DNA from: Fidelibacterota bacterium | GTDB taxonomy: Bacteria > Pseudomonadota > Alphaproteobacteria > Rhodospirillales > Rhodospirillaceae | Direction: 5' to 3' | Length of the DNA stretch: 40,861 bases | Assembly (NCBI GenBank): GCA_947475295.1 | Contig: CANJLF010000023.1 | Location: 1 to 40,861, forward strand | In this document: positions 40,788 to 40,861 of the stretch, piece by piece | How the letters are laid out: the number at the start of each line of letters is the position of its first letter | How positions within the stretch are numbered: the stretch's first letter is position 1 | Notes under the pieces: model-generated | The model's input: only the letters and a program-made list of their open reading frames with translations | Told to the model about the DNA's origin: nothing | The model's database searches: none | Position numbers and translations under genes: made by a program

Positions 40788-40861
40788 TTAGGCGGCGAGC
40801 TTGCGGTGAAGCAAGCGACGATGTTCGATGGTTTTCCGTTTGATGCGGTGTCGTTCCTGCA
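40788..40861 (-). CDS. Basic C-terminus of a gene cut by the right edge (possibly a transposase)
   Basis: The minus strand reads QERHRIKRKTIEHRRLLHRK and then LAA before TAA (40788-40790), about 24 residues inside the window. It is very rich in Arg, Lys and His, as in DNA-binding or transposase tails. I do not recognise the family with certainty. It may belong to another mobile element flanking the window, but this is a guess. Confidence 0.35.
   Translation of the reverse strand, partial: QERHRIKRKTIEHRRLLHRKLAA

Overview
The window is GC-rich, densely coded DNA from a Gram-negative bacterium. I infer an alphaproteobacterium: TonB receptor, many Sec and Tat signal peptides, IorAB-type molybdenum hydroxylases, an RhlE-type helicase, FkbM methyltransferases. 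No 16S or tRNA gene is present to prove this. It reads as chromosomal accessory DNA rather than a core operon region. Both edges look disturbed: the left edge is the 3' end of an IS3/IS481-type insertion sequence that cuts into an oxygenase gene, and the right edge holds the basic C-terminus of an unidentified truncated reading frame.

Layout. 1-2.7 kb: IS end, 5'-truncated 2OG-Fe(II) oxygenase, a mandelonitrile-lyase-like cupin and a PhnA-domain protein that share a palindromic operator type, and a phage-like gene pair (DUF6948-like plus a Gly/Asp/Tyr-rich protein). 2.9-8.0 kb: TonB-dependent receptor, glycosyltransferase-TPR fusion, FMN-binding exported protein, and a relic carrying a second copy of the glycosyltransferase's 5' end. 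8.0-14.0 kb: hydrolases and oxidoreductases, nearly all with signal peptides (alpha/beta hydrolase, Tat-exported NAD(P)-binding oxidoreductase, ModA-like binding protein, exported HpcH/HpaI aldolase, LPMO-like copper protein, Tat-exported fumarylacetoacetase-family protein). 14.1-16.8 kb: ArsR regulator with a frameshifted SRPBCC partner, an HTTM membrane protein and a DCC thiol oxidoreductase. 17-22.6 kb: exported lectin-like protein, SMP-30-like propeller, DUF2975 and MFS membrane proteins, exported cupin, exported ABM monooxygenase, glycosyltransferase.

22.6-37.4 kb is framed by two paralogous two-gene molybdenum hydroxylase operons (small 2Fe-2S subunit plus Tat-exported large subunit). 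Between and around them lie a 2OG oxygenase, DUF2938 and SMR-like membrane proteins, a GrpB relic, a second Tat-exported NAD(P)-binding oxidoreductase with a cupin, two FkbM methyltransferases, a glycosyltransferase, a MOSC protein and three YkgJ-type cysteine-cluster paralogs. 37.4-37.6 kb holds a tandem pair of long imperfect palindromes, the clearest unexplained non-coding structure. 37.7-40.5 kb holds DUF1194, a YaiI/YqxD protein and an RhlE-type helicase.

Together the genes suggest an envelope and periplasm oriented metabolic region: outer-membrane uptake, periplasmic flavin, copper and molybdenum redox proteins, and a set of normally cytosolic catabolic folds (aldolase, FAH, NAD(P) oxidoreductases, cupins, ABM) that here carry export signals. 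Two genes (SRPBCC and an FkbM methyltransferase) look broken by single-base deletions, which may be real decay or sequence error.
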